Below are positions 24,301 through 36,419 of a stretch of 64,000 nucleotides of DNA, piece by piece; the first letter of the stretch is position 1, and the number at the start of each line of letters is the position of its first letter. The DNA is from Typha latifolia (taxonomy: Eukaryota > Streptophyta > Magnoliopsida > Poales > Typhaceae), in contig CM034100.1 in assembly GCA_019914945.1 (NCBI GenBank), positions 16,565,096 through 16,629,095 on the forward strand, in the 5' to 3' direction. The position numbers were made by a program, and so were the translations under genes. The notes beneath the pieces were generated by a model. It saw only the letters and a list, made by a program, of their open reading frames with translations, ran no database searches and was not told where the DNA came from.

Positions 24301-26217
24301 ATGGACTCCTCTCCTTTCCCAGACCTTAACCTCCTCCCCTTTCCCAAGCGCGAACCGAAGGCGGAGCCGATTTGCCTGCCCGAACCTGCCGGTCCGCTAG
24401 AGCCGCCAGCTCCACCTCCCCTCCCCCAAAATCCTAGCAATAACTCTAGTCTTCTCCTCGCTTCTCTCCAAAACCCCCTCTCCTCCAACTCCGATGAGGA
24501 CGCGCTCTTCGCCGAGTACTACCGCCTCGCCCACCTCTTCCTCTCCGCCGCCGGCGCCGGCGCTGGTGCAATCGTCCCGGCGGCGCCATTGACTGAGGAA
24601 GCTGCCGGAGCTGGCGCGATCGTCGTCTCCAGGAAGCGCAAGGCCCGCTCCTCCGAGATGGTCCGTGTGTCCTCTCTAAACCCTCGTGACCAGATCTACT
24701 TTCGCGACCTCGTCCGCCGCGCGCGCATCACCTACGAGTGCTTGCGAACCCTATTGATGAAGGAGGAAGATAAAGCTGAAACCTTGGGTCTCCTCACCCG
24801 CCGGACTCGCGCTGACCTCCGTGCCGCCGCACTCATGGCGGACCGCGAGCTCTGGCTCAACCGCGACAAGCGAATTATAGGGTCTATCCCCGGGATTGGC
24901 GTCGGCGACGCCTTCTTCTTCCGCATGGAGCTCTGCGTGCTGGGCCTCCACGGCCAGGTGCAGGCCGGAATCGACTATGTGTCCGCCACGCGTTCTGCAT
25001 CTGGCGAGCCCATCGCCACTAGCATCATTGTGTCCGGCGGCTATGAGGACGATGACGACAAGGGTGATATGCTCATATACACTGGCCACGGTGGCAGGGA
25101 CCGAAATTTAAACAAGCATTGCATTGATCAGAAGTTAGAGGGCGGCAATCTTGCGCTTGAGAGAAGCATGACTTATGGCATTGAGATTAGGGTTATTCGA
25201 GGAGTGAAGTCTGATAAGAGCCCCACGAACAAGGTTTATGTGTATGATGGGTTGTATAAGGTTGTGGAGTGCTGGTTGGATGTTGGAAAGTCGGGGTTTG
25301 GAGTGTATAAATACAAGATGTTGAGAATTGAGGGACAGGAGGAGATGGGAAGTGGGAATCTCAGGCTTGCCGAGGAATTGAAGGGGAATCCTTTGGGTAT
25401 GAGGCCAGCAGGGTACCTTAGCCTTGACATTTCGATGGGGAAGGAGAATTTTCCTGTTTTGCTGTTTAATGACATTGATGATGACCAGGACCCTTTGTTG
25501 TTTGAGTACCTCACTCACCCAATCTTCCCTGCTTCTGCTTTGCAAGGCAAGTTTGGGGAAGGAGGGGGTGGGTGTGAGTGCACGTCAAATTGCTCTATCG
25601 GTTGTTATTGCGCAGAGAGGAATGGTGGCGAGTTTGCTTATGATGGCAATGGGATACTTCTGAGAGGGAAGCCTCTGGTATACGAGTGTGGGCCCTATTG
25701 CCGATGCCCAGTGACTTGCCCCAACCGAGTGAGCCAGAATGGGCTGAGGAACCGGTTAGAGGTCTTTAGGTCAAGGGAAACAGGGTGGGGAGTTCGGTCC
25801 TTGGATTTGATTCGAGCTGGGAAGTTTATCTGCGAATTTAGTGGTTTTGTGCTAACGAAGCAGCAGTCTGAGCAGCAAGCAATGAATGGAAGCAGTTTAG
25901 TATATCCTAACCGGTTTCCGGCGAGATGGTTGGAATGGGGAGACATTTCTGATGTCGTCCCCGATTACGCGCCACCTGATTTTCCGTGTTTACCTGATTT
26001 AAATTTCTCTATAGATGTGTCGAGAGCAAGGAATGTAGCTTGCTATGTGAGCCATAGCTGCAGCCCTAACGTGTTTGTGCAGTTTGTACTGTTTGATCAC
26101 TATAACACGTCATATCCGCATCTGATGATTTTTGCAATGGAGAACATCCCACCTTTAAGAGAGCTTAGCATTGATTATGGGATGATAGATGAATGGGTGG
26201 GGAAATTAATGCTGTAG
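24301..26217 (+). CDS. SUVH2/SUVH9-type SRA-SET protein, probably non-catalytic
   Basis: An intronless 638-aa protein. An N-terminal Pro-rich region precedes a two-helix region. The SRA (methyl-cytosine reader) domain spans residues about 193-345, with GSIPGIGVGDAFFFRMEL, GLHGQVQAGIDYV, YTGHGGRD and YVYDGLYKVVECW. The pre-SET zinc cluster follows (about 420-475) with nine cysteines in CEC-C-CYC and C-CRC-C order. The SET domain is about 484-625 (EVFRSRETGWGVRS, then VSHSCSPNVFVQFV and RELSIDYG). The chain ends 11 residues after IDYG, so the post-SET cysteine cluster is absent, as in SUVH2 and SUVH9. Those paralogues bind methylated DNA and recruit Pol V in RNA-directed DNA methylation rather than methylating H3K9. 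The usual NHSC asparagine is Ser here. The intronless state also fits the group. Confidence 0.92.
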   Translation: MDSSPFPDLNLLPFPKREPKAEPICLPEPAGPLEPPAPPPLPQNPSNNSSLLLASLQNPLSSNSDEDALFAEYYRLAHLFLSAAGAGAGAIVPAAPLTEEAAGAGAIVVSRKRKARSSEMVRVSSLNPRDQIYFRDLVRRARITYECLRTLLMKEEDKAETLGLLTRRTRADLRAAALMADRELWLNRDKRIIGSIPGIGVGDAFFFRMELCVLGLHGQVQAGIDYVSATRSASGEPIATSIIVSGGYEDDDDKGDMLIYTGHGGRDRNLNKHCIDQKLEGGNLALERSMTYGIEIRVIRGVKSDKSPTNKVYVYDGLYKVVECWLDVGKSGFGVYKYKMLRIEGQEEMGSGNLRLAEELKGNPLGMRPAGYLSLDISMGKENFPVLLFNDIDDDQDPLLFEYLTHPIFPASALQGKFGEGGGGCECTSNCSIGCYCAERNGGEFAYDGNGILLRGKPLVYECGPYCRCPVTCPNRVSQNGLRNRLEVFRSRETGWGVRSLDLIRAGKFICEFSGFVLTKQQSEQQAMNGSSLVYPNRFPARWLEWGDISDVVPDYAPPDFPCLPDLNFSIDVSRARNVACYVSHSCSPNVFVQFVLFDHYNTSYPHLMIFAMENIPPLRELSIDYGMIDEWVGKLML

Positions 26218-29200
26218 TTGAGTATCTATTGTAGAAGGCAATACATTCTGAAGTCATCTTAATGCTCCTTTTGTGGACGTGCCATTTTGTTGGGTAAAAT
26301 TTCTGGCGCTGGTAATTTTCCCAATCAAATTTCTGCATATTTTTCCTCTTGATAAATATCCCTTGTTATCTTCTTCGTTGCATATATCTACCTCGTATAG
26401 CTTTGTTTTCTTAATGCTCCTGTTGCCTTGCTGCCTTATTAAGCTCACTTGACCAGTACTGTATCTACCACATTGTGAATGACCACTATCTTCTTTTCTT
26501 CCTGTTTCTCAAACAGAATCTCATAATCCATTGTGCTTGTAACCTACATTAGGTTACAACATATGATAATGCCTTATACTGTCAGGAAGTTTTGATAGTT
26601 AGTATATAGCAAGCAGTTAATTTGCTATTAATCCTTGTAGTATTTTTCTTGCTACTGGCAGTTATTCTAGTTAATGTCCCTAGTGGAAATCCTAGAAAGA
26701 AAATCTGAAATCTTGTTCCTTGGTCGACCTTTTCAAAAAATGATATTTGAGGATTTGAGCCTTCACTTGATTAAAACCTATTGGTTGCTTATATTTTGTT
26801 GGTTCATAGTTATATAGGCTGCAATGAAAATTTTGAGAAGTTTCCTCCAAAAGCAGTCCTATGGAGAGTGTAATGGCAGTTTAATGTCGTGACGTTTCTT
26901 GCATAAAGCCCATCAATCAAGGCTATTTTGGGCTTTTGCTCTCTAAATGACCTTTGTGATTTTTTGTTCCCATTTCTTTTTTGGTCCTCTCTAATGGGTG
27001 AAATTTGGGCTAGAAATATCAAAATATAGGCTTGTCTCATGGTATAGCCTACCTCAATCTCCAGAATGACGAGGTTTTGTTGCTCAGTTAATATGGTTAG
27101 AGAGACCAGCTTGGGTACCTATTCTAGGGCTCAACTTGATGTTAGGGGCTTGGAAAATTTTGCGCCACCTTAGGTCCTTAACCCAATACATTCACTCACA
27201 GCCAGATAAGATGAATTCCTCAAGGTTTGTGTTATGGAATATAGAGCTTTTTAAGAACCTTATAGAGAATAATACACATACTACTTATATGGTGCCTAAG
27301 ATATTTTGCAAGAAATCTAGTATTTCGAGGACCTCTTTTGGTGAGAAGATTTTAGAGTAATCTAGAATGCTCTAATAATGAACGAATGTCCAGTGGTATA
27401 TCCTAGTATTCTGCAACCTCTGAAAGTTATAATCAAGAGTTGTAGTGAAAAATTATTTTCCTTTCCACTTCTCTCGGACTATCTTGTGACTTCTCTTCTT
27501 GTCAATTGTTTCACTCTAAGTCTTGCTGGCATGTGACCATTAAGGCTAATCGATGTTGAGCAGGAAGTTGGATATCGCACAGTTGATAATTAATGAGGTA
27601 GCCAAGTTTGTGATAGTTGGTATCAGCATGGTCTTTCTATTTGGTGAATATGTCATGCTCACTACTTTCTAAAGGTTTGGCATCCTGTACCATAGTCTCT
27701 TTGTCAGGAGAACAAGTCATATGATGAGTAAAGAGTCTATTATTACAGGTCACATGGTGATCAGGCTAACAGGCCTTCCTGGGCACCTAAGATGGAATGG
27801 AAGGATGTCAGGTGAACAGGTCAGAAGACGCTTTATAGGAATGACTCTGCAAGTCATATGATACCTAGGATGATGTGTCTTCCTGTAGGTGAACAGGAGA
27901 ACTAGCTTTTAATAATGTAAAATCTCAGGATCCATATGAACCTGTTGCAAGAAGGGTTATTCTGAGATTACAGAACAAAGAGGGACTAATAAGTGAAATG
28001 CAATCACCTTTACTAGTTTTTAATGTAGATGAGTGGCGAAGCTCGTCCCTCTAAATAAATAACTGTTGATTGCTGATGGGGATTTTGGGGTTCTGTAGAG
28101 GTTAGCCCTAAACTGTTGGAATGCATTAGATCTGTATGCATGCAAACATGTTTCAGAGGATATGACCTGAACAAAAGGAGCCACACTTTGACCTATATGC
28201 CAGTCAGAACATTACATGACATCTGCATTGGAAGATTTGGAACTGGTTTAAAAAGAGGAGAGTCTTCAGAGTATGTACTATATTAAAACTACTTCCCGTG
28301 ACTTCAAAAATTGTTCCAAATCTCCAGTTTGAATTTGAATCCAGAATCTTATTTATGATCATGGATGTATATTCCAGGTTATAAAATATGATTTTTCATC
28401 AGTCCTGGGTGTTGACATGTTGTAGATACTGTATATAGTACTGATTGTACTCTTTGAACTCAATGGAATCTAACATAGTCCTATCGCAATGGTAGCACAC
28501 CAATTAACTGTCGGCATGAGTGTGTTTTGGATTTCTACTAAGGTCTAAGGTCCATTTAATTGCTTAAGCATAATTAAATATTCTTGGATGACTAGTACAA
28601 GCATTGTTTTGCTTTTAGTTTCCAGAGGATCTGTCAAAAGTATGTGTAGAAAGAATCTGTCCCTCTTATGCACACTGCTTTCTTACTTATTTTCAGTGTT
28701 ACTATTATCCCTCTGCTCTGATATGTGCTATAATGGTGATAAATTAGTAATCATCCAAGTATTATTAATGCTTCTGAGAGTGCAATACTATTGATAATCG
28801 TCCAAGATGAAACTTCACTAGAACTGACAGAAAGTGTTATGCTACATTTCTTTCAGTGAAACCACTCAGCATTTTGTATGTGCTTCTGGTTCCAGTGTAG
28901 CACTGGAATAGGTGAGGGTGTTGTGGTAATATGGCCCTCTAATGGGAGCACTGGGACTAACAGGATCTTCTTCCCCATCTCCAGGACAGTTGCTTGTAAG
29001 CCCAAGGCAATAAATACCAGACACCAGCTTTGGTCGATTTGAGACAAGTTTTGGTGTTGTAAGGGGAGACTCATGGGTATTGTGAACTCAACATTGTAAC
29101 TTCCCTGTAATCGTGTATTTATCAATGAATCCATGTGTAATATAGTTTGTACATTATCAAAAATGCATCACTCCACACCATTAAGTATGCCCCATGAGTG

Positions 29201-29491
29201 TAGTTGTTTCTGAATGTTTTTGTGTTGGGAGTCTCAAGTAGCAAACCTTTGCTTGCATTCATTTGTAAATCTTGAAAGATTCAAAGCTTATATTCAAGGC
29301 ACAACTGACAAAAGTTTACTGCTTTCACAAGGCAATGGCTTATTCACATATGGAGGCAAACTTGCAGGCATAAGTAATTCTCAGGAATCTGAACCCTTGC
29401 TTGCTGTTGTAAGAAAGTGCATTGGATTGTATAAGTAAATATGGAACCATTTGTTTCTCTTGGAATTGAAATGATCTAGTGTTGCATATTG
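26218..29491. other. Intergenic stretch, possibly old transposon remnants
   Basis: In 3.3 kb there is no supported gene. ORFs at 27136-27360 (+) and 28853-29134 (-) show no family I recognise. A TGGTATCAGCATGG string at 27618-27631 resembles the initiator-Met-tRNA primer binding site common in plant LTR elements, so some of this may be a decayed retrotransposon, but I saw no gag, pol or LTR pair. Confidence 0.4.
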
Positions 29492-29905
29492 ATGGCTCCT
29501 GGAGACAGCTCTTCTGCCTACTCTGAGCATGATCATCTTGCTTCAAATGGCACGAATATAGGAGCTACAATGTCTATCCGGCGATGTCCGCAGCTTGTCC
29601 GGGGGACTGATTGCTTCTGCATCAATGTTTATGTGAACAACAACATACAGGGAGTGACTAACTCTATCTTGCTTGGAAGCAAGGTGGTGATGAGAGATCC
29701 CGGAGCACGGTTATGTTTCAGACCACACGGAGATGGTGAAGATTGCACCGGATCACCACACTGCAATGGACGAAATGGTGTAGATTGCATCGGGGAGATC
29801 CATAGGGTTAACCCTGTGATTGGAAGGGAATATTTGATGCTGTTGTTTGCTTTGCTTTGTTGTATCGTGTTCCTAGTGTTATGCATTTGTAAATTAAAGT
29901 TCTGA
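29492..29905 (+). CDS. Unrecognised 137-aa Cys-rich tail-anchored protein
   Basis: I do not recognise this family. A single uninterrupted exon starts at the first ATG after an in-frame TAG 13-15 bp upstream. The N-terminal 30 residues are polar (Ser/Asp/His). Residues 31-78 (CPQLVRGTDCFCINVYVNNN, then SILLGSKVVMRDPGARLCF) look like a folded, conserved domain with evenly spaced Cys. A Gly/Cys-rich segment follows (CTGSPHCNGRNGVDC). A strongly hydrophobic helix at about 115-133 (YLMLLFALLCCIVFLVLCI) ends in a short basic KLKF tail, as in tail-anchored membrane proteins. There is no N-terminal signal peptide. Composition looks coding rather than random, but no homologue can be named from sequence alone. 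Confidence 0.6.
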   Translation: MAPGDSSSAYSEHDHLASNGTNIGATMSIRRCPQLVRGTDCFCINVYVNNNIQGVTNSILLGSKVVMRDPGARLCFRPHGDGEDCTGSPHCNGRNGVDCIGEIHRVNPVIGREYLMLLFALLCCIVFLVLCICKLKF

Positions 29906-30606
29906 TGTAAACTATAAGATTTTAGGAATCAAATGCTATATACCATTTGGAAATTGGAACTGTTGGAAAATCTATCCTGAACACTGAGTATAGCAAGCAG
30001 CTCACGGGCTTTCTATCAACGGGTACCAACATTACTAGTAGCTATTCAGGAGCAAAAGGTTACATCCGCAATTTCTAGCCCAGAGAATAAAGTCAGCACG
30101 ATTGGTTTCAATTTTCTTATTAGTCTAATGCAAAGTTCAGCTTTAGAAAATGTCTTATTAGTGGGACGCCAATAAATTTTCACCTCTCTCGAAAAATAAA
30201 AAAGAAAAAGAAAAATCATAGCATGAGCTAATATCAAATCCAATAAGGATGAAGAGGGCATATAATCCTCATGATGATACAAAACTACATGCATGCACAA
30301 TATAAAGAAGACAAGACAAGCTGATACTGATAGAAGTGTATTAACTTGGTAGAAAGAAAGAATGTTCAATAAATCTTTAACATCCAAACATGGCTACAAG
30401 TGGTCCCTGACATTTTACATTCATCCACCAGGTTAGCTAAATTCATTTCATTCAAAGTTCAACAAGAGAGAACAGCTCCAGGCAGCATTTTACAGTTGTC
30501 ATTAATCGGCATGGCTTTGAAAGAATACCGACAGTCAAACTACACCCAAATTTTTGTAGTGCATATCTTTCAAGAATCCCACTCAAATTTCATCTAGTGC
30601 ACAACA
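29906..30606. other. Convergent intergenic region
   Basis: 3' flanks of the Cys-rich ORF (+) and the ANKRD13-type gene (-). AT-rich; no gene or repeat noted. Confidence 0.5.
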
Positions 30607-33600
30607 TCAATGATTCTGATTTCTTCCTTTCTTAGACTTGCTCTTATTTTCCTGCATCTTCTTTTTCTTCGCTTCAGGAGTTGTCCAAGTGTACTCAGGA
30701 GGTATCACAAAAGGATCCTGGATGTCTTCTACGCGGCTACTGGGTCCTGATGTCACAGAATAGTTTTGTCGGTAAGGTGCCTTTATCCACTGAATCCAAG
30801 AGCTTGAAGGCTGTGTTACGGGATTCTTCTTCTCAGGGCTTGAAGGAGGTGTTGAGAACTCTTCCAGTGGCTGTAGCTCTTCGAATTTTGTGAATGTCAC
30901 AAGGACTCTGATAGTAGGTACAACTGGAATTGCAACCTGGAAGAATTAACTCGTTACTGAGAAGATGCTAAACATAAGAATATCTGAAAACTGATGTATT
31001 AAATTTGACAAAAGGAAAGAAAACATATATGGATCAGGAGATGATAAACTGAGATACACCATGCTGTCATTTTGCTCCTCTTCTAGGTGTATATTACTAG
31101 CAAACAAGGAAAATAAGCAATATTTGACTCTGTTACCCATGAAAATTTGCAAATTGACTTGAGATGTCCACTAGTGCTCAAATATCCACTAACCAAAAAT
31201 GGAAAAAATATTTTCATGTGCTAGAACTTACTAAGCTTATGGAACATCAACAATAGGAAAAGTCATGCAGTATCAGCATTTTGAGCTTTTAACTGAAGTA
31301 CTACATCTATAATAAACAGCAGAGAGAGAGAGAGAGAGAAACTATCGTAATTTGCATTCCTTAAAGTACAAGAACAATTATGGCCTAAATTTTAAACCTT
31401 GCAATCGCTGATGTTGCATTGGACCTCATTGCAAAGCCAAGTGAGCATCTTCAAAGACTAGTATAACTGAATATAGTGAACAACAATGGACAGAAGACCC
31501 TTTTAATAATATTCAGAATATTAGTTTACACCTGTCAGAACATCATGACCTGTTGCATATATGAGGCCTATCCACATAAAGGACTGTACAGAAGGAGCAT
31601 TTCTGACAAGTTCCTTATGTGGTTAGTTTTTATATCATCTCGAGCTACAATGCTTTTGCAACCTGCTAAAATAATCAGAACCCAGTGCTGTACAGGATTT
31701 GCAGCAAAGACATATAGCTAAATGTCATAGTGTTGTCAATTTCAGATACATGGGTCTATTTTCACAGTACCAACCATCTACAGTGAAACCATGATGAAGT
31801 CAAAAGAGAAGTCCATCTCTATAGTCAAATGTAGGTATCTTGCACTATTGCTAGAGTAAGCTGAACAATGTACAAATTATTCTTCCTCTGCAACCAGGGT
31901 CCAAGTTTAGTACCAGAGTACAGAGATCGTGTATTTTGTTTTGTAACAGAAGTCTAATAATTGCAGCTCCTTGCATGATTTAGAAATTTGGATATTAATA
32001 TCGAGTATCTAAGTTTTATAATTGCCACCCATCAGGTGCTTTCAATTGGAGCCGTCAATCATGGGATTAATACTGCATCTTCTTGTGTTGTAGTAGGTTT
32101 TGCATTCAAATATAACTAGGCCAGTTGTCTACTTAAGGCCAAAGATACTAGGAGTGTAGGAGACAGCACAGGTAAAGTTCACCAATAGGAAAATGGCAAG
32201 CAAGCCAGAGTGAAACCATATTCAAAGAGTTCTTCAGAAGTTAAGACAAAAACAATTATTGAGATAAGACTGTTAATCTTCAACAGTCTCAACTCATCCT
32301 CCTTACATATCAGAAAATTTAATCTGTGAGATATCAGTTAATTTGCTTTGTAGAACATTAGTTAATATGGAAAACAATATGATGAACATTCTGTAAAATA
32401 TTTTAGGTCAGAAATCTGAAAATATACAAATAGCCGTAATAATTACCATAAATAAGAGAGTTTCCTAAAGAACACCTAAAAACATAAAATTTTCAAAAAG
32501 AAGTCAGAATATAATCGTGATAGCAAGACTGTTCCACGCATGATACAAAGCCAAGTCAAGCATATGAAAGGTTTATAATTTTCATTTCAGTTCAGCAATT
32601 ACTAGAAAGTCTAGTAATCAGTATTCTTTACTCGAAGAAGACCATTTGATGCCACAAACACTTAACATTAACTAATGGTTCGTGAGGATTCATAAACAAG
32701 ACTTCAAATTACTAAAGCAAGCATGGTCATACATAAGAAAACACCAAATAGCAGGTTCTAGAACATAAAACTGCCAAGTAGATCAAAAGTCAAGCACAAC
32801 AATAACAATAAAGTGATATGTGACAAAAAGCCATTATCAAGTGGCAGTGGCAGTGGCATTTTGATAATCAAAGCCAGTTAAACTATGTACAACAAAATAA
32901 AACTTCTCACTGATCCCAGAGTTGGCATCAAAAGATCAAAGTGCAGAGCAAATACTACTGAATACTCATAATCTCAATGCTCCTTAATTGTCCCATTCAC
33001 CGAATAATACATTACAAGATACAAAATATAGCTGCATCACAACTGAACAATGCATTGCAACATTTCAAAAGAAAATACCAATGGATTAGCTAGAACATAA
33101 TATAGTTGCAACTTGCAATGACAGCCAATCTCTAGCACAACATATTAGAAAAACAAATAATTTCAAGATTTTCAGAACCCAAACTTAGCCTTCCCTACAT
33201 CTAGATAAGATTTACAAACCACAGAGAAAACCAATATTTTGCAACAGAATAAGTCTGTATTACTCTTGATCAATACTTGGCTAGTTGTTAACCTCAAAGA
33301 ATAAACACAACCATTATTATACTCCAGTATTAACAGGAAATAATGTTCCTACTGCAGATAGGATATCAAGAAGAGTGGCGAAACCAAAGTACGGCAACAA
33401 CAGTCCAATTGCTGAAAAGCAAAACAGTGATAACTAGAAGAGATAAACTAAGCAGGCACCATCACAGATTCATAGCTAACCCATCAAAGGACATTTATCT
33501 TAGAAAAGAAACACTTCACACAAAAATAGACAAGTTTATGTACTTCTCCTTTTATTGTAAGACTATTTAAGTCAGGTTCAAATTAATAGTTCACTTTTCA

Positions 33601-35548
33601 TTGTAAGAATATTAAACATTGTGGAAACCAAAGTCAGGTTCAAACTAAGAGTTTTTTACTTCGATAGCTGCAGTGAATATTACTTCTAGATGGAACATTG
33701 TGAAAAAGACACATTCACTAACTTCAAAAATTGGTACAATTAGTATAAGAAGTTTCATAATACAGATGTGAGTGTGAGTGTGAGAGTGTGTGTATGTCAT
33801 CATATGACTGCATTAAATATAGCTGCAAAATTACCAGTACCACCGGGATTGAAGACTGCTTGACATCATATTTGTGATAGATAGTTAAGACTTAAGATAT
33901 CAACTAATGTAAGTCCCCATACCTTGACAGGGAAAGTTCCAGCAGGAAGCTTTGTTGTAAGTAGATCCCTTAAACGACGGATAGCCTTGACCTTGTTTGC
34001 AAGAATATCAAGTAGTGGTAAAAGCTCCTCAGTGCGAAGTGGAAAGTCTGGAGAAAGCCAGAGAACAGGCCTTAATCCCTTTCTATACTCACTTTCCTTG
34101 CTACCCTCTTTACGGCGATGATTTTCTAAACTTGTAGCAGATTTTCTTGAATCCCCATCCTTCGCCTTCCTAAGATCCTCCCCCCTGACAACAACTTCAA
34201 CCGAATGCCTTCCTGGCCTACGCTGAAACCTTGATGGAGAATCACCAAGGAGATCACTAACCTTCTCATCTACACAAAGTGAGCTCCTTGGTGCTACAGT
34301 CTTCTTGTGCCCATCTGGCTTGTTACTTTGTCCCCTCTTTCCCCAGTTACCAAACCAACCCCTTTTATCTTGCTTACTCTCGCTGTAGCTACAGCTACTC
34401 ATGTCCTCAACAGGAATATCCCTTTGCACATAGCAACTATGTCGAGGGCCTGTGAAGGCATCAGGTCGGCCTTCCTCATTTATATCTGGTGATTCCATTT
34501 TAAGGGCAGTTTCCAACTGCTTCTTCTCTTCCTCCGTCAAGATGTCATCAAATTCTTCAGTCTCGGTATCATTGTCATTACAAGATGAAAAGAACTCCTC
34601 ATCGGTCATGGCACCAGGGACCCGCCTCGATTTCACACTAACTACTACATGGTGCATATCATACACCTTAGCTTTCCAAGAACCGACTGTCTCAGTCCTC
34701 TCCTGCCTCCTCCACGTCAGCTGTGGGAGGAGCACTGCCTGCGTGACATCAATACCCGGACGGAAGATATTTGTTTGGGACATTGCAGAGACCTCTTGTT
34801 CGACCTCTGCCTCGGAGGCAGGAGTCCCTGCTCCATCCAATGCATTCATCACCTCTTTATCCTTGTGAGATATCATGCACAGTGACCCAGGCGGCACCTT
34901 CCCATCCTCCGACCCTTCCCCAAGAAACAAGATACTCTGATCAGACCGCTGAATCCTAAAACCATCGAATCCAGCCAGTGTCATATCAGCCCGCAGATTC
35001 GACCCCCTCTTCCAAATTTTGTAGGTATCAGAAGGTGCGATACGTGATATAAAGGGGATCACCGAGCTCTCAAAATGGAAAGTGATCTCCATGTAGAAAT
35101 CTCTCATTCTCCCCATAGTCGCCACCAATCGCGGAAGCCTCCGGCACCACTTGGCCCAGGCCAGTGGCTGGTAGTGTCTAACTATGATCTTTGCAAGGTT
35201 CTCCTCCCTCGTGCAGATTGCTTCCTGGAGAGCACTCCAACCCTGCTCATTCTGAAGGCTCCAATCAGCACCAGCCACCATTAGCATCTCAGTGGAGGTG
35301 GCATCCCCAAGCTTGACAGCTAGGTGGAGCGGGGTTTCGCGATTGGGAACATCTCTGCGGTCAATCACGGCCGAGATCGCGTCAGCCTTCTCCTCCTCAG
35401 CAATCGAGGCCGCCTCCGTCCGGATCTCAGCAGGGTCAGCGAGCCGCGGGAGAGATGCAAGTAAGCGCTTCAGGCCGGCATATTCCCGATCCAACACCGC
35501 CTTGTGGACGGGGCTGTGGGCATACATGGACGCATCAATCGCAGACAT
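30607..35548 (-). CDS. ANKRD13-type ankyrin repeat / GPCR-chaperone domain protein
   Basis: A 651-aa protein from two exons, 35548-33923 and 30936-30607, joined in phase 0 (PAGTFPVK then VAIPVVPTIRV). Ankyrin repeats occupy residues about 10-125: HSPVHKAVLDREYAGLKRLL, TPLHLAVKLGDATSTEMLM and GWSALQEAICTREENLAKII. The rest matches the GPCR-chaperone (ANKRD13) domain: WCRRLPRLVATMGRMRDFYM, WKRGSNLRADMTLAGFDG, RSDQSILFLG, SWKAKVYDMHHVVVSVKSRR and the C-terminal LPAGTFPVKVAIPVVPTIRV block. In animals, ANKRD13 proteins act on receptor biogenesis or trafficking at membranes; the plant role is inferred only. The C-terminal 70 residues are disordered and Lys-rich. The 3.0-kb intron contains no other gene I can support. 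Confidence 0.92.
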
Positions 35549-36008
35549 TTCTCCTTCGGATCAAGATCAGAACCCTAAAACCACGAAAATTATACACAAA
35601 CTCCACCCATTCCCCGCAAGAAATCACACAAATCCCAAACCAGGAAACCCAGCGAATATCCACCTCAACAAATAAATAAAAATATATAATTGATTTTGAC
35701 CCTACCCAGAAACCCAATTCCAGCAAATCTGACCTCAGAGAAGTGCTTCTCCACAAACCCACCTCCCTCCTGCAAACAATAAGATAGAAACAACCCCTCA
35801 CAGAATCGCACAGCCCGCACACGAATACATACCTCCACCCGCGGACAGAGATACCAACACGCGCATTAACATCAAAAGGAAGAGATCGACGAGGATTCAA
35901 GGAAGGAATAGAAGAAAGAGCCACAGGAAAGCAAGGAACACCGAACCAAAGAGAGAGGGACAAAGAACGAACGCACCAACTTCCCTCTCTCTACAACTCT
36001 ATCTCTCG

Positions 36009-36009
<1 letters not shown>

Positions 36010-36057
<48 letters not shown>

Positions 36058-36078
36058 GGTCTCTCTCTCTCTCTCTGT
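36010..36078. repeat. CT microsatellite in the ANKRD13 gene leader/promoter
   Basis: An interrupted (CT)n tract of about 69 bp (a GA tract on the coding strand), 460-530 bp upstream of the ATG, with a second GA tract of opposite sense near 36145-36167. A leader intron is possible: a minus-strand CAG acceptor near 35773. The leader structure was not resolved. Confidence 0.8.
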
Positions 36079-36419
36079 AGAAAGGAATCCCCGGGAGGGA
36101 AGAAGAAGAAGAGAGCAGCAGTTTTCCAATGACACAGCAAGAGGGAGAGAGAGAGAGAGAGAGAGAAAGGTGGGATTTTTAGGGAGGAAGGAAAGGGGGA
36201 AAGGGGCGATGCAACTTTTTCTATTTTTGGCTTGTGGGGTCCCGCGCAAATAATTCGCGTCGGTGTGGGATTTGGGCACAACGAATCGAATCGTGGATCT
36301 AATGCCCTCACGTGGGTCCCACCCACACGGACGGCCGGGATCCCATCCCCGTCGCAACGGCGTAATCGATCGGACGGCATCCGTCGACGTGGGATGGTCT
36401 AGTTCGTGGTAATACATAA

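Noticed and set aside
24732..25545. Several ORFs antisense to or out of frame with the SUVH-type gene
   Set aside because: Shadows of one GC-rich coding exon.
28853..29134. Minus-strand 93-aa ORF
   Set aside because: Reads partly protein-like but has no recognisable domain, promoter or splice partner; left unannotated.
35872..36417. Minus-strand ORFs upstream of the ANKRD13-type gene
   Set aside because: They run through CT/GA repeats in the leader/promoter and share nothing with the gene product.
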